A stretch of 50,550 bases of DNA from Erysipelotrichaceae bacterium UBA2227 (GCA_002348095.1 DDYT01000062.1:1-50550), one strand, 5' to 3'; positions 1 through 8,249 are shown, counted from the stretch's first letter. A program made the numbers and translations. The notes: a model not told the origin generated them from the letters alone.

Positions 1-2
1 TC

Positions 3-587
3 CATTGGATGATCGAAGGTGCGGAGGCTGTTGTCTGGGTCAAACACGGTACAACCTCTGCTGAGTATGGGGATGGAACTTCCGGTGAATTCACCACAAG
101 CGACAGTAAAGGCGTAAGTAATGCAGTATTCTTGATCGATCTGCTCGATGATGAAGATGAAGAGCTAGATGATGAAGAAGATGAAAACGATGATGATGAA
201 GAGCTTGATGACGAAGATGAAAACGATGATGATGAAGAACTGGATGACGAAGAAGAAGAAAACAATGATGAGGAAGAAGAATTAGACGACGAAGAAGAAG
301 ACGACGATGATGAAGAAGAATTAGACGACCAAGAAGAAAATGACGATGAGGAAGAAGAAGACGACGAAGAAGAGGAAGATGATGACGAAGTCTTAGGCGA
401 TGACGATGAAAACGTTGATGAAGAAGAGGAAGAAAACATCGATGAAGAAGAGGAAGAAGACGAAGTTCTCTCTGATGAAGATGAACAGCTTCCGGATACT
501 TCGGATGCATCGACCGGTTTGGGACTGTTGAGTGGCTTGCTTGGCTTGTTGTTACTGATGGTTTCAAAGAAGAAAGAAGTCGCATAA
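3..587 (+). CDS. C-terminal part of a wall-anchored surface protein with acidic tail (partial)
   Basis: The reading frame is open to the left edge, so only the C-terminus of a longer exported protein is present; the ATG at 9 is probably internal. A short ordered stretch is followed by about 115 residues made almost only of Asp and Glu, with recurring units of the type EELDDEEEEN. Then come LPDTS (489-503), a hydrophobic segment rich in Gly/Leu and a KKK tail. This is the layout of an LPxTG sorting signal, with Ser in place of the usual Gly, so a sortase would be expected to link the protein to peptidoglycan. The acidic region probably acts as a charged spacer or binds cations; this is inference. 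The ligand-binding part lies outside the window. Confidence 0.8.
   Translation, partial: HWMIEGAEAVVWVKHGTTSAEYGDGTSGEFTTSDSKGVSNAVFLIDLLDDEDEELDDEEDENDDDEELDDEDENDDDEELDDEEEENNDEEEELDDEEEDDDDEEELDDQEENDDEEEEDDEEEEDDDEVLGDDDENVDEEEEENIDEEEEEDEVLSDEDEQLPDTSDASTGLGLLSGLLGLLLLMVSKKKEVA
148..486 (+). repeat. Low-complexity GAT/GAA trinucleotide-rich repeat region
   Basis: Inside the surface protein gene nearly every codon is gat, gac, gaa or gag, arranged in imperfect units of about 24-36 bases encoding Asp/Glu runs. Such tracts can change length by slippage in frame. The long antisense reading frame across it is an artefact of this composition. Confidence 0.8.
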
Positions 588-596
588 AATAGAATA

Positions 597-654
597 AGAA
601 GCATTGCGAGCGTAGAATGATCTGATTCTGCAGGGGCGAATGCTTCTTTTTTTG
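597..654 (+). terminator. Rho-independent terminator of the surface protein gene
   Basis: Stem agaagcatt (597-605) pairs with aatgcttct (639-647), followed by a T run. The long loop contains a second small hairpin (agaat/attct). It starts ten bases after the stop codon. The right arm and T tract are identical over 19 bases to the terminator at 34936-34984. Confidence 0.8.
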
Positions 655-670
655 TTTCTATGATAATGAA

Positions 671-688
671 AATCCCCTTTCGGGGATT
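671..688 (-). terminator. Probable terminator of the gcv operon
   Basis: Perfect 7-bp stem aatcccc/ggggatt with a 4-base loop, lying directly after the gcvPB stop codon on the minus strand. The T tract is short, so termination may be modest. Confidence 0.65.
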
Positions 689-692
689 ATTG

Positions 693-2132
693 TTAAGGCT
701 TCTTGTAAATCAGGATCGGACTTCTTGCCGCAAGCACATCGTCCACACGCTTGACCGGTGTGGTCAGCGGAGCATCTCTCAGTGCCTGGCCGTTGGTCAT
801 CGCCGTGTGATAGATATCTCTGAAGGTCTGGATCGCAAAGTCTAGCGTTTCCTTGCTTTCCGTCTCATTCGGTTCGATCATCAGTGCCTCATGCACGATA
901 TTCGGGAAATACATCGTCGGTGGATGGATGCCCACATCAAGCAAGGCTTTTGATACATCTTTCGCGGAAACATTGTACTCGTGTTTTTCTTTTTCCATCG
1001 AAACCACAAACTCATGCATGCATGTGCCCGGATAAGCAACGGTATAGAGATCATTGAGTTTCTCCATCATATAGTTTGCGTTGAGCACCGCATTCTTCGA
1101 TGCTTCCTTAAGCCCGTCCCCTCCTAAGGAGAGAATGTACGTCAGAGCACGGATATTGGTAAGGAAGTTACCGTAGAAGCTGCGCATACGCCCGATGGAT
1201 ACTTCGGAGTCGTTTTTAATGGTGATATGATCGTTTTCCTTGATGATGGTACCGTTGGGTAAGAACGGTTCCAAAATTTTCTTGACACCTACCGGACCGG
1301 AACCCGGACCGCCACCGCCATGCGGAGTTGAGAAGGTCTTGTGAAGGTTGAGATGCACGACATCAAAGCCCATATCTCCCGGACGGGAAAGTCCCATAAT
1401 GGCATTCAGGTTGGCTCCGTCATAATAGAGCAGTCCGCCGGCATCGTGAACGATATCGGCGATTTCCTTGATGTTTTCATCAAAGAGACCCAATGTATTG
1501 GGATTGGTGAGCATCAGCGCGGCTGTTTTTTCGTTTACCAAGCTTCTGAGCTCATCGATATCGACACCGCCCTTATCATTGGATTTGACACTGATAACTT
1601 CATAGCCGGCCATCGCTGCGGATGCCGGGTTGGTACCGTGCGCCGAGTCAGGAACGATTACCTGGGTACGGGCTGTATCTTTTCTTGATTGGTGATAAGC
1701 ATTGATTAATAACATGCCCGTAAACTCGCCATGGGCACCGGCGGCCGGCTGTACCGTAAAGGCATCCATGCCGGTCACTTCACATAAACTCGATTGTAAG
1801 TGCCACAGAGCCTTTAGGGAGCCGTTGACCGTATGTTCAGGCTGTAAGGGGTGTAAGTGGGCAAAACCCGGCAGTGAGGCTGCATCTTCGTTTAAACGCG
1901 GATTATACTTCATTGTGCAGGATCCCAACGGATAGAACCCGTTGTCGACCCCATGCGCCTTGCGTGAAAGACCGATGTAATGACGGACGATATCAATTTC
2001 CGCCACTTCAGGAAGCTCTAGTGCGGATTCTCTGATATATTCGTTATACACATCATCGCCATGCATCTGACTGCTAGGCAGAATCACACAGCGTCTGCCC
2101 TCGCGACTGGTCTCAAAAATCAGGTTACTCAT
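693..2132 (-). CDS. gcvPB: Glycine dehydrogenase (decarboxylating) subunit 2
   Basis: Second half of the split P-protein of the glycine cleavage system. Together with GcvPA it decarboxylates glycine on pyridoxal phosphate and passes the aminomethyl group to the lipoyl arm of GcvH in the cytoplasm. The 479 residues match the family length. The PLP lysine is K265 in HLNLHKTFSTPHGGGGPG, and SAHGTNPASAAMAG lies in the cofactor pocket. Its start overlaps the end of gcvPA by four bases (ATGA), indicating translational coupling and equal amounts of the two subunits. It is the last gene of the operon, with a hairpin just after its stop. The assignment is firm. Confidence 0.97.
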   Translation of the reverse strand: MSNLIFETSREGRRCVILPSSQMHGDDVYNEYIRESALELPEVAEIDIVRHYIGLSRKAHGVDNGFYPLGSCTMKYNPRLNEDAASLPGFAHLHPLQPEHTVNGSLKALWHLQSSLCEVTGMDAFTVQPAAGAHGEFTGMLLINAYHQSRKDTARTQVIVPDSAHGTNPASAAMAGYEVISVKSNDKGGVDIDELRSLVNEKTAALMLTNPNTLGLFDENIKEIADIVHDAGGLLYYDGANLNAIMGLSRPGDMGFDVVHLNLHKTFSTPHGGGGPGSGPVGVKKILEPFLPNGTIIKENDHITIKNDSEVSIGRMRSFYGNFLTNIRALTYILSLGGDGLKEASKNAVLNANYMMEKLNDLYTVAYPGTCMHEFVVSMEKEKHEYNVSAKDVSKALLDVGIHPPTMYFPNIVHEALMIEPNETESKETLDFAIQTFRDIYHTAMTNGQALRDAPLTTPVKRVDDVLAARSPILIYKKP

Positions 2133-3442
2133 TTTGACACCTCCTCTAAAAGACGCAGTATGGTATGGATTTCTTTGTCACTGACCGCCTCCGTCACGCA
2201 CCACAACATCGTATGATCGCCCAACGGTAAGCCCGCCAGGATATCATGCTGCTCCAGATGTTGGACGATCCGTTCGGTGGACACCGGCGTCGTCGTCACA
2301 AACTCATGGAAAAACGGCTGATCGTATTTCAGTTTGAATCCGAGTGCGGATAACTGTTTTTGTAAGAAATGCGCTTTGTGATAGCATTGTGAAGCAACTT
2401 CCTTTAGTCCCTGCGGACCCATCGACGTCAGATACATCGCCGCCGTCAAAGCACAGTGCGCCTGATTGGAACACAGACTGCTCGACGCTTTCTCACGACG
2501 GATATGCTGTTCACGGGCCTGAAGGGTCAGTACGAAGGCACGCTTACCGTCAAGATCAAGTGTCTGACCGACGATACGACCCGGCAGCTTACGGACCATC
2601 TCATTGGTCGTCGCCATAAATCCGAGATACGGACCGCCGAAAGCAATATTGAGACCCAACGGCTGAGCTTCCCCGACCGCAATGTCCGCACCATACGCTC
2701 TGGGTTCTTTAAACAATGCCAGCGAAATCGGATTGACCGAAACGATCAGTTTCGCCTTTGCGCTGTGGGTCACATCACTGATCGCCTGGGTATCCTCAAG
2801 GATCCCATAGTAATTAGGATGTTGAATTACGACACACGCCAAATCTTCAGAGAGGTTATTTTTTAACCACTCCAGATCCAACCGCCCGTTTTTCGAAGGG
2901 ATGATTTCCACATCGATCGGAAGGTGCTGGGTGTACGTCTTGACGGTCATGATCGACTGAGGATCTAGATTGGCTGAAAGTAAAGCTTTACGGCGTTTAC
3001 GGTCGACCGTCATATTGACAGCTTCCGCCACGGCACTGGCCCCATCGTATACCGACGCATTGGAAGCGTCCATACCGGTCAGCTGACAGATCATCGTCTG
3101 ATATTCAAAAATCGATTGTAAGATCCCCTGGGAAAACTCTGCCTGATACGGGGTATAAGCCGTAACGAATTCTTCCCTGGAAGACAAGTGTTTAACTACG
3201 CTGGGAATCAGATGGCGATACGCACCGGCCCCACGCAGTACGGTCGGAAATACTTTATTTTCCTTGGCATAGCCGGACATTTTCGCCAGTACTTCAAACT
3301 CACTGAGCCCCGGCGGCAAATCCAGTTCGCGATTCAGTCGGACATTGTTTGGGATCGGAGCTACCAGGTCATCCCAGGTCTTACCGATCTCCTGCAACAT
3401 TTTCAACTGTTCGCTTTTTGTGTTTGGAACATATTGAGCCAT
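2129..3442 (-). CDS. gcvPA: Glycine dehydrogenase (decarboxylating) subunit 1
   Basis: First half of the split glycine decarboxylase, which forms a heterotetramer with GcvPB. At 437 residues it has the usual length of the separate alpha subunit. Family blocks visible are YRHLIPSVVKHLSSREEF, AYTPYQAEFSQGILQSIFEY and DGASAVAEAV. The gene begins 12 bases after gcvH, behind a good ribosome binding site, and overlaps gcvPB by four bases. Splitting P-protein into two genes is normal in Bacillota and Archaea, whereas Proteobacteria and eukaryotes have a single long protein. Confidence 0.97.
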   Translation of the reverse strand: MAQYVPNTKSEQLKMLQEIGKTWDDLVAPIPNNVRLNRELDLPPGLSEFEVLAKMSGYAKENKVFPTVLRGAGAYRHLIPSVVKHLSSREEFVTAYTPYQAEFSQGILQSIFEYQTMICQLTGMDASNASVYDGASAVAEAVNMTVDRKRRKALLSANLDPQSIMTVKTYTQHLPIDVEIIPSKNGRLDLEWLKNNLSEDLACVVIQHPNYYGILEDTQAISDVTHSAKAKLIVSVNPISLALFKEPRAYGADIAVGEAQPLGLNIAFGGPYLGFMATTNEMVRKLPGRIVGQTLDLDGKRAFVLTLQAREQHIRREKASSSLCSNQAHCALTAAMYLTSMGPQGLKEVASQCYHKAHFLQKQLSALGFKLKYDQPFFHEFVTTTPVSTERIVQHLEQHDILAGLPLGDHTMLWCVTEAVSDKEIHTILRLLEEVSK

Positions 3443-3454
3443 TGCGCTCCTCCT

Positions 3455-3826
3455 TTATTCTGTCTGACTGCGATAAGCCTCAGCACTGATCAGACGTTCT
3501 TTACCAGATACTTCACCCAGCTTGACAAACCAGGCCCCATACGGATCGGTATTCAGTTTTTCCGGTGCATCCGTCAGTTCTTCATTGACCTCAAGGATCA
3601 CACCGTTGACCGGTGCATACACATCGGACACAGCCTTGACCGATTCAACATCGCAAAAACGCTTGCCGGCAGTTACGGCATCGCCTACTTCCGGCAGATT
3701 GACATAAACCAAATCACCCAACTCATGCTGAGCAAAATCGGTGATACCGACCAACGCCGTACCATCCTCTAAAAACTGGACCCACTCATGGGATTCGGTG
3801 TAAAACAAATGATCTAGAACTTTCAT
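3455..3826 (-). CDS. gcvH: Glycine cleavage system H protein
   Basis: Small lipoyl carrier that shuttles the aminomethyl intermediate between P-, T- and L-proteins. It is 123 residues long, as is typical. The lipoylated lysine is K64 in ESVKAVSDVYAP, and the N-terminus has the family block YTESHEW. It sits between gcvT (15-base gap) and gcvPA (12-base gap). In Bacillota GcvH can also serve as a lipoyl relay to other enzymes. Here the lipoate ligase lplA lies two genes upstream, which suggests that GcvH is its main substrate. Confidence 0.97.
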   Translation of the reverse strand: MKVLDHLFYTESHEWVQFLEDGTALVGITDFAQHELGDLVYVNLPEVGDAVTAGKRFCDVESVKAVSDVYAPVNGVILEVNEELTDAPEKLNTDPYGAWFVKLGEVSGKERLISAEAYRSQTE

Positions 3827-3841
3827 GGTTGATATCCTCCT

Positions 3842-4915
3842 TTATCTAGATTTACGAACAAACGGAAACTTCGTGATTTCTGCTTTTAATCTTCTTCCGC
3901 GAATATCCACGGTAAACTGTGCTTCACTGCTTACATCTGCGTTCACCAAGGCAGTAAACACGGCCTGATTGAGAGTGGGGGAGAAAGTGCCGGTCGTTAC
4001 ATGACCGACCCAAACATCATCCGCATACACATCGCAGTGCTCCCGTGCGATGCCTTTGTCTGTGACTTTAAATGCCAGACGTTTGCGCGTACGCTCTTTG
4101 CTTAATGCTTCTTTACCGATGAAATCCGGCTTGTCGAGTCTGACAAACATTTTCAATCCGGCTTCAACGGGATTGATCGTCTCGCTCAGCTCATGACCGT
4201 ACAGCGGCATACCGGCCTCAAAACGTAAGGTATCGCGACAGCCCAGACCGCACGGAATCAGTCCGAATTCTTCACCGGCTTTCAATACTTCATTCCACAG
4301 ATGCGGCGTATCGTCTTTTTGACAGTACACCTCAAATCCGTCTTCACCGGTATAACCGGTACGCGAAATCAATACCTTCTTCCCCGCAAAAGTTACATCA
4401 TCGATAAAGGTGTAATACTTCTGCGGAATCTGACCGGTCAGTTTGGCTGCGACTTTCTCACTGTTGGGACCTTGGATCGCAATCTGTCCGATATCATCGC
4501 TGATATCCGTGAAACGGACATCGCCGAAGGTGTGACTTAGGATCCACTCACGGTCTTTATCCCGGTTGGACGCATTGACGACGATATAAAACTTATCTTC
4601 TTTCATCCGATACACCAGCAAGTCATCCACGGTGTTGCCATCGGGCTGACACATGATACTGTAACGCACCCCGCCCAACGGTAAATCCGTAAAATCATTG
4701 GTAAACAAGAAATTGACATTCGCCAGGGCATCGTTACCTTCCATGATAAATTCGCCCATATGCGAAACGTCAAACATCCCGACATTTTCCCGAACCGCTT
4801 TATGTTCGGTCATTATGCCCGTCTCATACTGAATCGGCAACAGATAACCGCCAAACTCGACGATTTTTCCCTTGGCCTCCAGATGACATTCATACAACGG
4901 TGTTTTCTTTTCCAA
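3842..4915 (-). CDS. gcvT: Aminomethyltransferase (glycine cleavage T protein)
   Basis: Transfers the methylene group from the lipoyl arm of GcvH to tetrahydrofolate and releases ammonia. The 357 residues cover the whole family, with the N-terminal block EFGGYLLPIQYETGIMTEH, then FDVSHMGEF, a central GYTGEDGFEVY and the conserved C-terminal barrel. The start is TTG at 4915, nine bases after AGGAGG (4930-4925); no upstream ATG fits as well. It is the first gene after the tandem glycine riboswitch, so glycine controls the whole gcvT-H-PA-PB transcript. Confidence 0.96.
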   Translation of the reverse strand: MEKKTPLYECHLEAKGKIVEFGGYLLPIQYETGIMTEHKAVRENVGMFDVSHMGEFIMEGNDALANVNFLFTNDFTDLPLGGVRYSIMCQPDGNTVDDLLVYRMKEDKFYIVVNASNRDKDREWILSHTFGDVRFTDISDDIGQIAIQGPNSEKVAAKLTGQIPQKYYTFIDDVTFAGKKVLISRTGYTGEDGFEVYCQKDDTPHLWNEVLKAGEEFGLIPCGLGCRDTLRFEAGMPLYGHELSETINPVEAGLKMFVRLDKPDFIGKEALSKERTRKRLAFKVTDKGIAREHCDVYADDVWVGHVTTGTFSPTLNQAVFTALVNADVSSEAQFTVDIRGRRLKAEITKFPFVRKSR

Positions 4916-4940
4916 ATCGGTCAGCCTCCTTTTTCAAAAT

Positions 4941-4974
4941 AAAAAATGACGCACAGAAATGACTGTGCGCCCTC
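4941..4974 (-). terminator. Riboswitch-linked terminator hairpin ahead of gcvT
   Basis: On the minus strand a nine-pair stem (arms roughly 4972-4963 and 4956-4948, including one G-U pair) is followed by six Ts. Its left arm abuts and partly overlaps the strand that closes P1 of the second glycine aptamer (4975-4971). Ligand-stabilised P1 would thus disfavour the terminator, the ON-switch logic expected for glycine riboswitches. Confidence 0.8.
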
Positions 4975-5120
4975 GTCCTTTGACCTGAAAGATTCTCCCT
5001 GACGGGATTGCTTCTTCGGTGGATTGCTCACTCTACGAGGTTTGTCCAAAACCGGTCCTCTTTGCCTGAAAGTTTAAGCGCGAATGCTCCTTCGGCGGTG
5101 TTTCCACTCTCTCCCGGTTT
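4971..5120 (-). promoter_or_regulatory. Tandem glycine riboswitch
   Basis: Two glycine aptamers lie head to tail on the minus strand. Aptamer 1 (5120-5048) is closed by aaccgg/ccggtt, and aptamer 2 (5040-4971) by cctcg/cgagg. Both show the conserved cores GAG-AG, a CACCG-type junction, a Gly/uridine-rich arm and CTTTCAGG followed by CAAAG. The short linker matches the usual tandem arrangement. Placement directly before gcvT agrees with the known role of turning on glycine breakdown when glycine is plentiful. Confidence 0.93.
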
Positions 5121-5140
5121 CTTCATCCATATCTACCCTC

Positions 5141-5169
5141 ATTATAAAAGAGATTGCCTCTTTAATCAA
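5141..5169 (-). promoter_or_regulatory. Promoter of the riboswitch-gcv operon
   Basis: TTGATT (5169-5164), a 17-base spacer and TATAAT (5146-5141) on the minus strand. The -35 box contains the TGA stop codon of lpdA. The spacer is a perfect inverted repeat, aaagag-gcaat-ctcttt, which could also act as an lpdA terminator or a protein site. Confidence 0.8.
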
Positions 5170-6545
5170 CGAACTTTGGGAAAAGAATGAATTGCCAGTC
5201 CCAAAACATCGGCCATCGCATCTTCCAGCGATTCGACGATCGTCGGATGCGGGAATACGACCGGCTCCAAGGATTCGAGGGTTTGCTTGGTAATAATTGC
5301 CTGAGTCAGATAGGGGATCATTTCACTGGCCAGATGCGAAAAAATCGTAGCTCCTAAGATTCGGTTGTCCGTATCGGTAATTACTTTGATAAACCCACGA
5401 TCCTTACCTTCGACTACATGTTTTCCGTTGGCAGAAACGAGAAACTTCCCCGTTTTGATTTCGATATTCTGCTCTTTGGCACTGTTCTCATCCAAACCGA
5501 TGGATGCGATCTGAGGATCGCTGTAAACGACACTGGGGATAAGCAGGGGATGGACAGGTTTGTCCGGATGGAATATGTGTTCCACAGCAACTTTGGCCTG
5601 TGCTGCGGCACCATGCGCCAGCCAGCACTGACCGTTGACATCGCCGATGGCATAAATATGCGGGATATTGGTCTGATAGGCTTCATTGACCTTGATCACT
5701 TTCGTGGTTTCAATATGGGCATTTTCCGGTTTCAGTTCACTAAACACAGCTTTTCGGCCAACCGACTGAATGATCCGGTCCGCCGAGATTTTATGTTCGA
5801 TACCATTGACATGGCATATGACCTGATAGGGATGGATGGGGATGATTCTGTCGACCACCGCATTGGTCAGAATCGTTACCGACTGCTTTTTAAGCATGGT
5901 GGCCAGCTGATTGGCCGCGTCCTTGTCCAGACTCGGCAGGATGCGTTTCTGCGCTTCGATGACCGTCACATTACAGCCGATCGACTTATAGAAAGTGGCA
6001 AGTTCGACACCGATGACCCCGCCGCCGATCAGACACACATGCTCGCCCGGCTGGATCGGTGTGTCAAAACAGTCATCACTGGTCCATATTTCTTCACTTT
6101 GCGCACCTTCGATGGGTAAACGATGAGGTTGTGAACCGGTGGCGATGATAATGATGTCTGCTGTTATCTTTTCATTTCTGCTTTTTAACAACAGGGAATG
6201 TTCATCGATGAAACTTGCCTCATCTTCGATCAGTTCGATTTTATTGGCTTTACACAGCGAAGCGATCCCATCTCTCAGACGGGATACGACGGCATCTTTA
6301 CGATCGATGATTGCCTGTACATTATGATTGGGCACACTGTCAAAAATTCCTAAGGCTTTGGATGTGTGTACGGCATCGATGATATGCGCATCATGCAAAA
6401 AGGCTTTGGTCGGAATACAGCCGCGATTGAGGCACGTGCCGCCCAGCTTGCCTTTTTCAATCAAAATGACGTCAGCTTTAACTTGTGCGGCTTTGATCGC
6501 GGCAGTATAGCCGCCGATCCCCCCGCCGATTACGATGATTTTCAT
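5166..6545 (-). CDS. lpdA: Dihydrolipoamide dehydrogenase (L protein / E3)
   Basis: FAD- and NAD-dependent disulfide reductase that reoxidises the dihydrolipoyl arm of GcvH. At 459 residues it has the typical E3 length. Visible elements are the N-terminal FAD fold GGGIGGYTAAIKA, the redox pair C38/C43 in GGTCLNRGCIPTKA, the NAD fold GGGVIGVELATFYKSIG and the C-terminal HPHPTIVE histidine motif. There is no extra N-terminal lipoyl domain. It overlaps lplA by four bases and lies just upstream of the gcv promoter. As no pyruvate or branched-chain dehydrogenase genes are present, its main partner here is inferred to be GcvH. Confidence 0.95.
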   Translation of the reverse strand: MKIIVIGGGIGGYTAAIKAAQVKADVILIEKGKLGGTCLNRGCIPTKAFLHDAHIIDAVHTSKALGIFDSVPNHNVQAIIDRKDAVVSRLRDGIASLCKANKIELIEDEASFIDEHSLLLKSRNEKITADIIIIATGSQPHRLPIEGAQSEEIWTSDDCFDTPIQPGEHVCLIGGGVIGVELATFYKSIGCNVTVIEAQKRILPSLDKDAANQLATMLKKQSVTILTNAVVDRIIPIHPYQVICHVNGIEHKISADRIIQSVGRKAVFSELKPENAHIETTKVIKVNEAYQTNIPHIYAIGDVNGQCWLAHGAAAQAKVAVEHIFHPDKPVHPLLIPSVVYSDPQIASIGLDENSAKEQNIEIKTGKFLVSANGKHVVEGKDRGFIKVITDTDNRILGATIFSHLASEMIPYLTQAIITKQTLESLEPVVFPHPTIVESLEDAMADVLGLAIHSFPKVR

Positions 6546-7516
6546 GCATTCTCCTCACGATGGAAACAGGCTGAAAGGATATCTTCCACCATTTCCTGAT
6601 GTTCCGGATTTGTATACGCGTTTCTCATGGCAGACTGTTCAAAAGGAATGCCTGTCCATGCCTTCTTGAGTTCTTCGATAAACTGAGGGTTCATCGCATC
6701 GCTGTAAATGTGCGATTCGATGACCGTCCCGCTTTTGACATGGAAGAACGCCTGAACTTCGCCCCAAGGAAACTTCGTTTCCACCTGAGCCTCAAACGCT
6801 TCGATGGGATTTAAGCGCCACTGATTGGATCTGTACATAACGACCCGATCCTGATATTGCGTTGTGTCCATCAGCTGTTCCGTCAGCTTTGTTTTATATA
6901 CTTCCTCAAAACTGACTTTCAGTGTTTCGATCAGTAAAGGTATCGTGAGATCGGGATTAAACTGCTTCAGATTCGCGACACGCTTACGCACCGAATCTAC
7001 CCCTTTGGACTGCATCTTGGCTTTTGACACATTGAGATATTTCGCCAAGTCTTCCATCTTCACATCGACCAACAGGGTACCATGATGAAGGGAATTGTTT
7101 AGGCGTTTGGTAAAAGCGTTGCCCGACACTTTACACCCGTCGACTTCAATATCATTGCGACCGGCAAACTTCGCTTCGATGCCCAGTTTATTCAGTGCAG
7201 TCAGAATAACTTTTAACTGCTTATGCAAGTCGTAGCGATGATGCGGGGCGATAAAGGTAAAATTGAGATTGCCCAAATCGTGATATACCGCACCGCCACC
7301 GGAAGATCGTCGCGCCAGCTTCCCGCCGGCACTCTCCAGTTCTGCGACTTTACACTCTTTATATGCATTTTGATTTTTCCCGATGACCACCGTATGCTGG
7401 TTTTGCCACAGGAAAAAAAGAATTTCATCGTCCCGGATCTGATCCATCATCCAATCTTCATAAGCCAGATTCACAAAGGGATTGGTCAAAGGGCTGACAA
7501 CATAGATTGCTTTCAT
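6542..7516 (-). CDS. lplA: Lipoate-protein ligase A
   Basis: Activates free lipoate with ATP and attaches it to the lysine of carrier proteins such as GcvH. From the ATG at 7516, eight bases after GGAGG, the protein is 324 residues, the size of LplA with its C-terminal accessory domain. RRSSGGGAVYHDLGNLNF (from about residue 69) forms the lipoate/adenylate pocket, and K129 in CKVSGNA is the expected catalytic lysine. An upstream extension to 7645 is open but lacks a ribosome binding site and crosses the promoter, so it was not used. The four-base overlap with lpdA marks an operon for use of scavenged lipoate. Confidence 0.94.
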   Translation of the reverse strand: MKAIYVVSPLTNPFVNLAYEDWMMDQIRDDEILFFLWQNQHTVVIGKNQNAYKECKVAELESAGGKLARRSSGGGAVYHDLGNLNFTFIAPHHRYDLHKQLKVILTALNKLGIEAKFAGRNDIEVDGCKVSGNAFTKRLNNSLHHGTLLVDVKMEDLAKYLNVSKAKMQSKGVDSVRKRVANLKQFNPDLTIPLLIETLKVSFEEVYKTKLTEQLMDTTQYQDRVVMYRSNQWRLNPIEAFEAQVETKFPWGEVQAFFHVKSGTVIESHIYSDAMNPQFIEELKKAWTGIPFEQSAMRNAYTNPEHQEMVEDILSACFHREENA

Positions 7517-7535
7517 CAAACATTCCTCCATATGT

Positions 7536-7564
7536 ATTATAAAAGATGAAAGCGCGTATTTCAA
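7536..7564 (-). promoter_or_regulatory. Promoter of lplA-lpdA
   Basis: TTGAAA (7564-7559), a 17-base spacer and TATAAT (7541-7536) on the minus strand, about 20 bases before the lplA start. It diverges from the tetR promoter. Confidence 0.75.
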
Positions 7565-7570
7565 TAAGTG

Positions 7571-7598
7571 TTGCAATGCACAAAAAAAGTGATATACT
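7571..7598 (+). promoter_or_regulatory. Promoter of the tetR-ABC operon
   Basis: TTGCAA (7571-7576), a 16-base spacer and TATACT (7593-7598). The predicted transcription start falls in the palindrome at 7601-7620. Confidence 0.75.
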
Positions 7599-7600
7599 GA

Positions 7601-7620
7601 ATATGACAAGGTTGTCATAT
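7601..7620 (+). promoter_or_regulatory. Palindromic operator for the TetR regulator
   Basis: Perfect inverted repeat atatgacaa-GG-ttgtcatat, 9-2-9, placed directly after the -10 box and before the ribosome binding site of the TetR gene. Position and symmetry fit an autoregulatory TetR site that blocks transcription of the exporter operon. Confidence 0.8.
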
Positions 7621-7631
7621 GAGGTGATGCA

Positions 7632-8249
7632 ATGCCGACCAGCACATTTTACAATCTGGAAGAAGAGAAGCGAAAGCAGATATTTGAGGCTTGTGTCGAA
7701 GAATTCGCTGAGCATACATTCAGCGAAGCATCGATCAATCAGATCATTAAGTCTGCCGGGATTTCAAGGGGAAGTTTTTATCAGTACTTTGCAGATAAGG
7801 AAGACTGTTACATGTATCTTCTCGGTGAAATCGCCAAAGAAAAGATGGCTTTGTTTAAGGACATCGTCGAAAAAGATCCTCAAGATACGGTCTTCGATGA
7901 GTATGAGAACATGCTTGATCAGGCCATCCGATGGATCGATGTAAAACCGCAGTACTATCAGATCGGTATCCGGATGGATATGGATGACAGCGAATTCATC
8001 CAGCGTCTGCTCAAAGGCAATCAGGCCGGACTGGACTACTTCGCATCACTGATCAGAAGGGACCAGCAAAGAGGGATCATCCGCAAAGATATTGATCCTG
8101 CGGTTTTGACCGACATGCTGTTCTCCATCAACCGCAGTGCCTTAATGAGTTTCTTCTACAACCGCGACTTTCAGGGAATGAAAAAGCAGTTACACCAAAT
8201 TTTGGACATCATCCGAAAAGGATCAACAACGGAGGGAAATCATGTTTAA
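7632..8249 (+). CDS. TetR/AcrR-family transcriptional regulator
   Basis: A 205-residue protein with an N-terminal DNA-binding helix-turn-helix (about residues 10-57, recognition part SAGISRGSFYQYFADKED) and a C-terminal helical ligand-binding domain not assignable to a subfamily. It starts six bases after GAGGTG. The perfect palindrome just upstream is its likely operator, so it probably represses its own operon until a ligand binds. The 3' end overlaps the ABC ATPase gene by eight bases. It most likely controls the exporter made by the next genes, whose substrate cannot be read from sequence. Confidence 0.9.
   Translation: MPTSTFYNLEEEKRKQIFEACVEEFAEHTFSEASINQIIKSAGISRGSFYQYFADKEDCYMYLLGEIAKEKMALFKDIVEKDPQDTVFDEYENMLDQAIRWIDVKPQYYQIGIRMDMDDSEFIQRLLKGNQAGLDYFASLIRRDQQRGIIRKDIDPAVLTDMLFSINRSALMSFFYNRDFQGMKKQLHQILDIIRKGSTTEGNHV

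Noticed and set aside
148..486. Possible CRISPR-like array
   Set aside because: The periodicity is codon-based low complexity without constant repeats and unique spacers.
91..585. Long minus-strand reading frame opposite the acidic surface protein
   Set aside because: Its Leu/His/Arg runs are the mirror of the GAT/GAA repeat; no ribosome site and no protein-like pattern.
3188..3772. 194-codon plus-strand frame across gcvPA-gcvH
   Set aside because: Crosses two well-supported genes on the other strand.
5418..6119. 233-codon plus-strand frame inside lpdA
   Set aside because: Lies fully antisense to a gene with clear FAD and disulfide motifs; no start signals.
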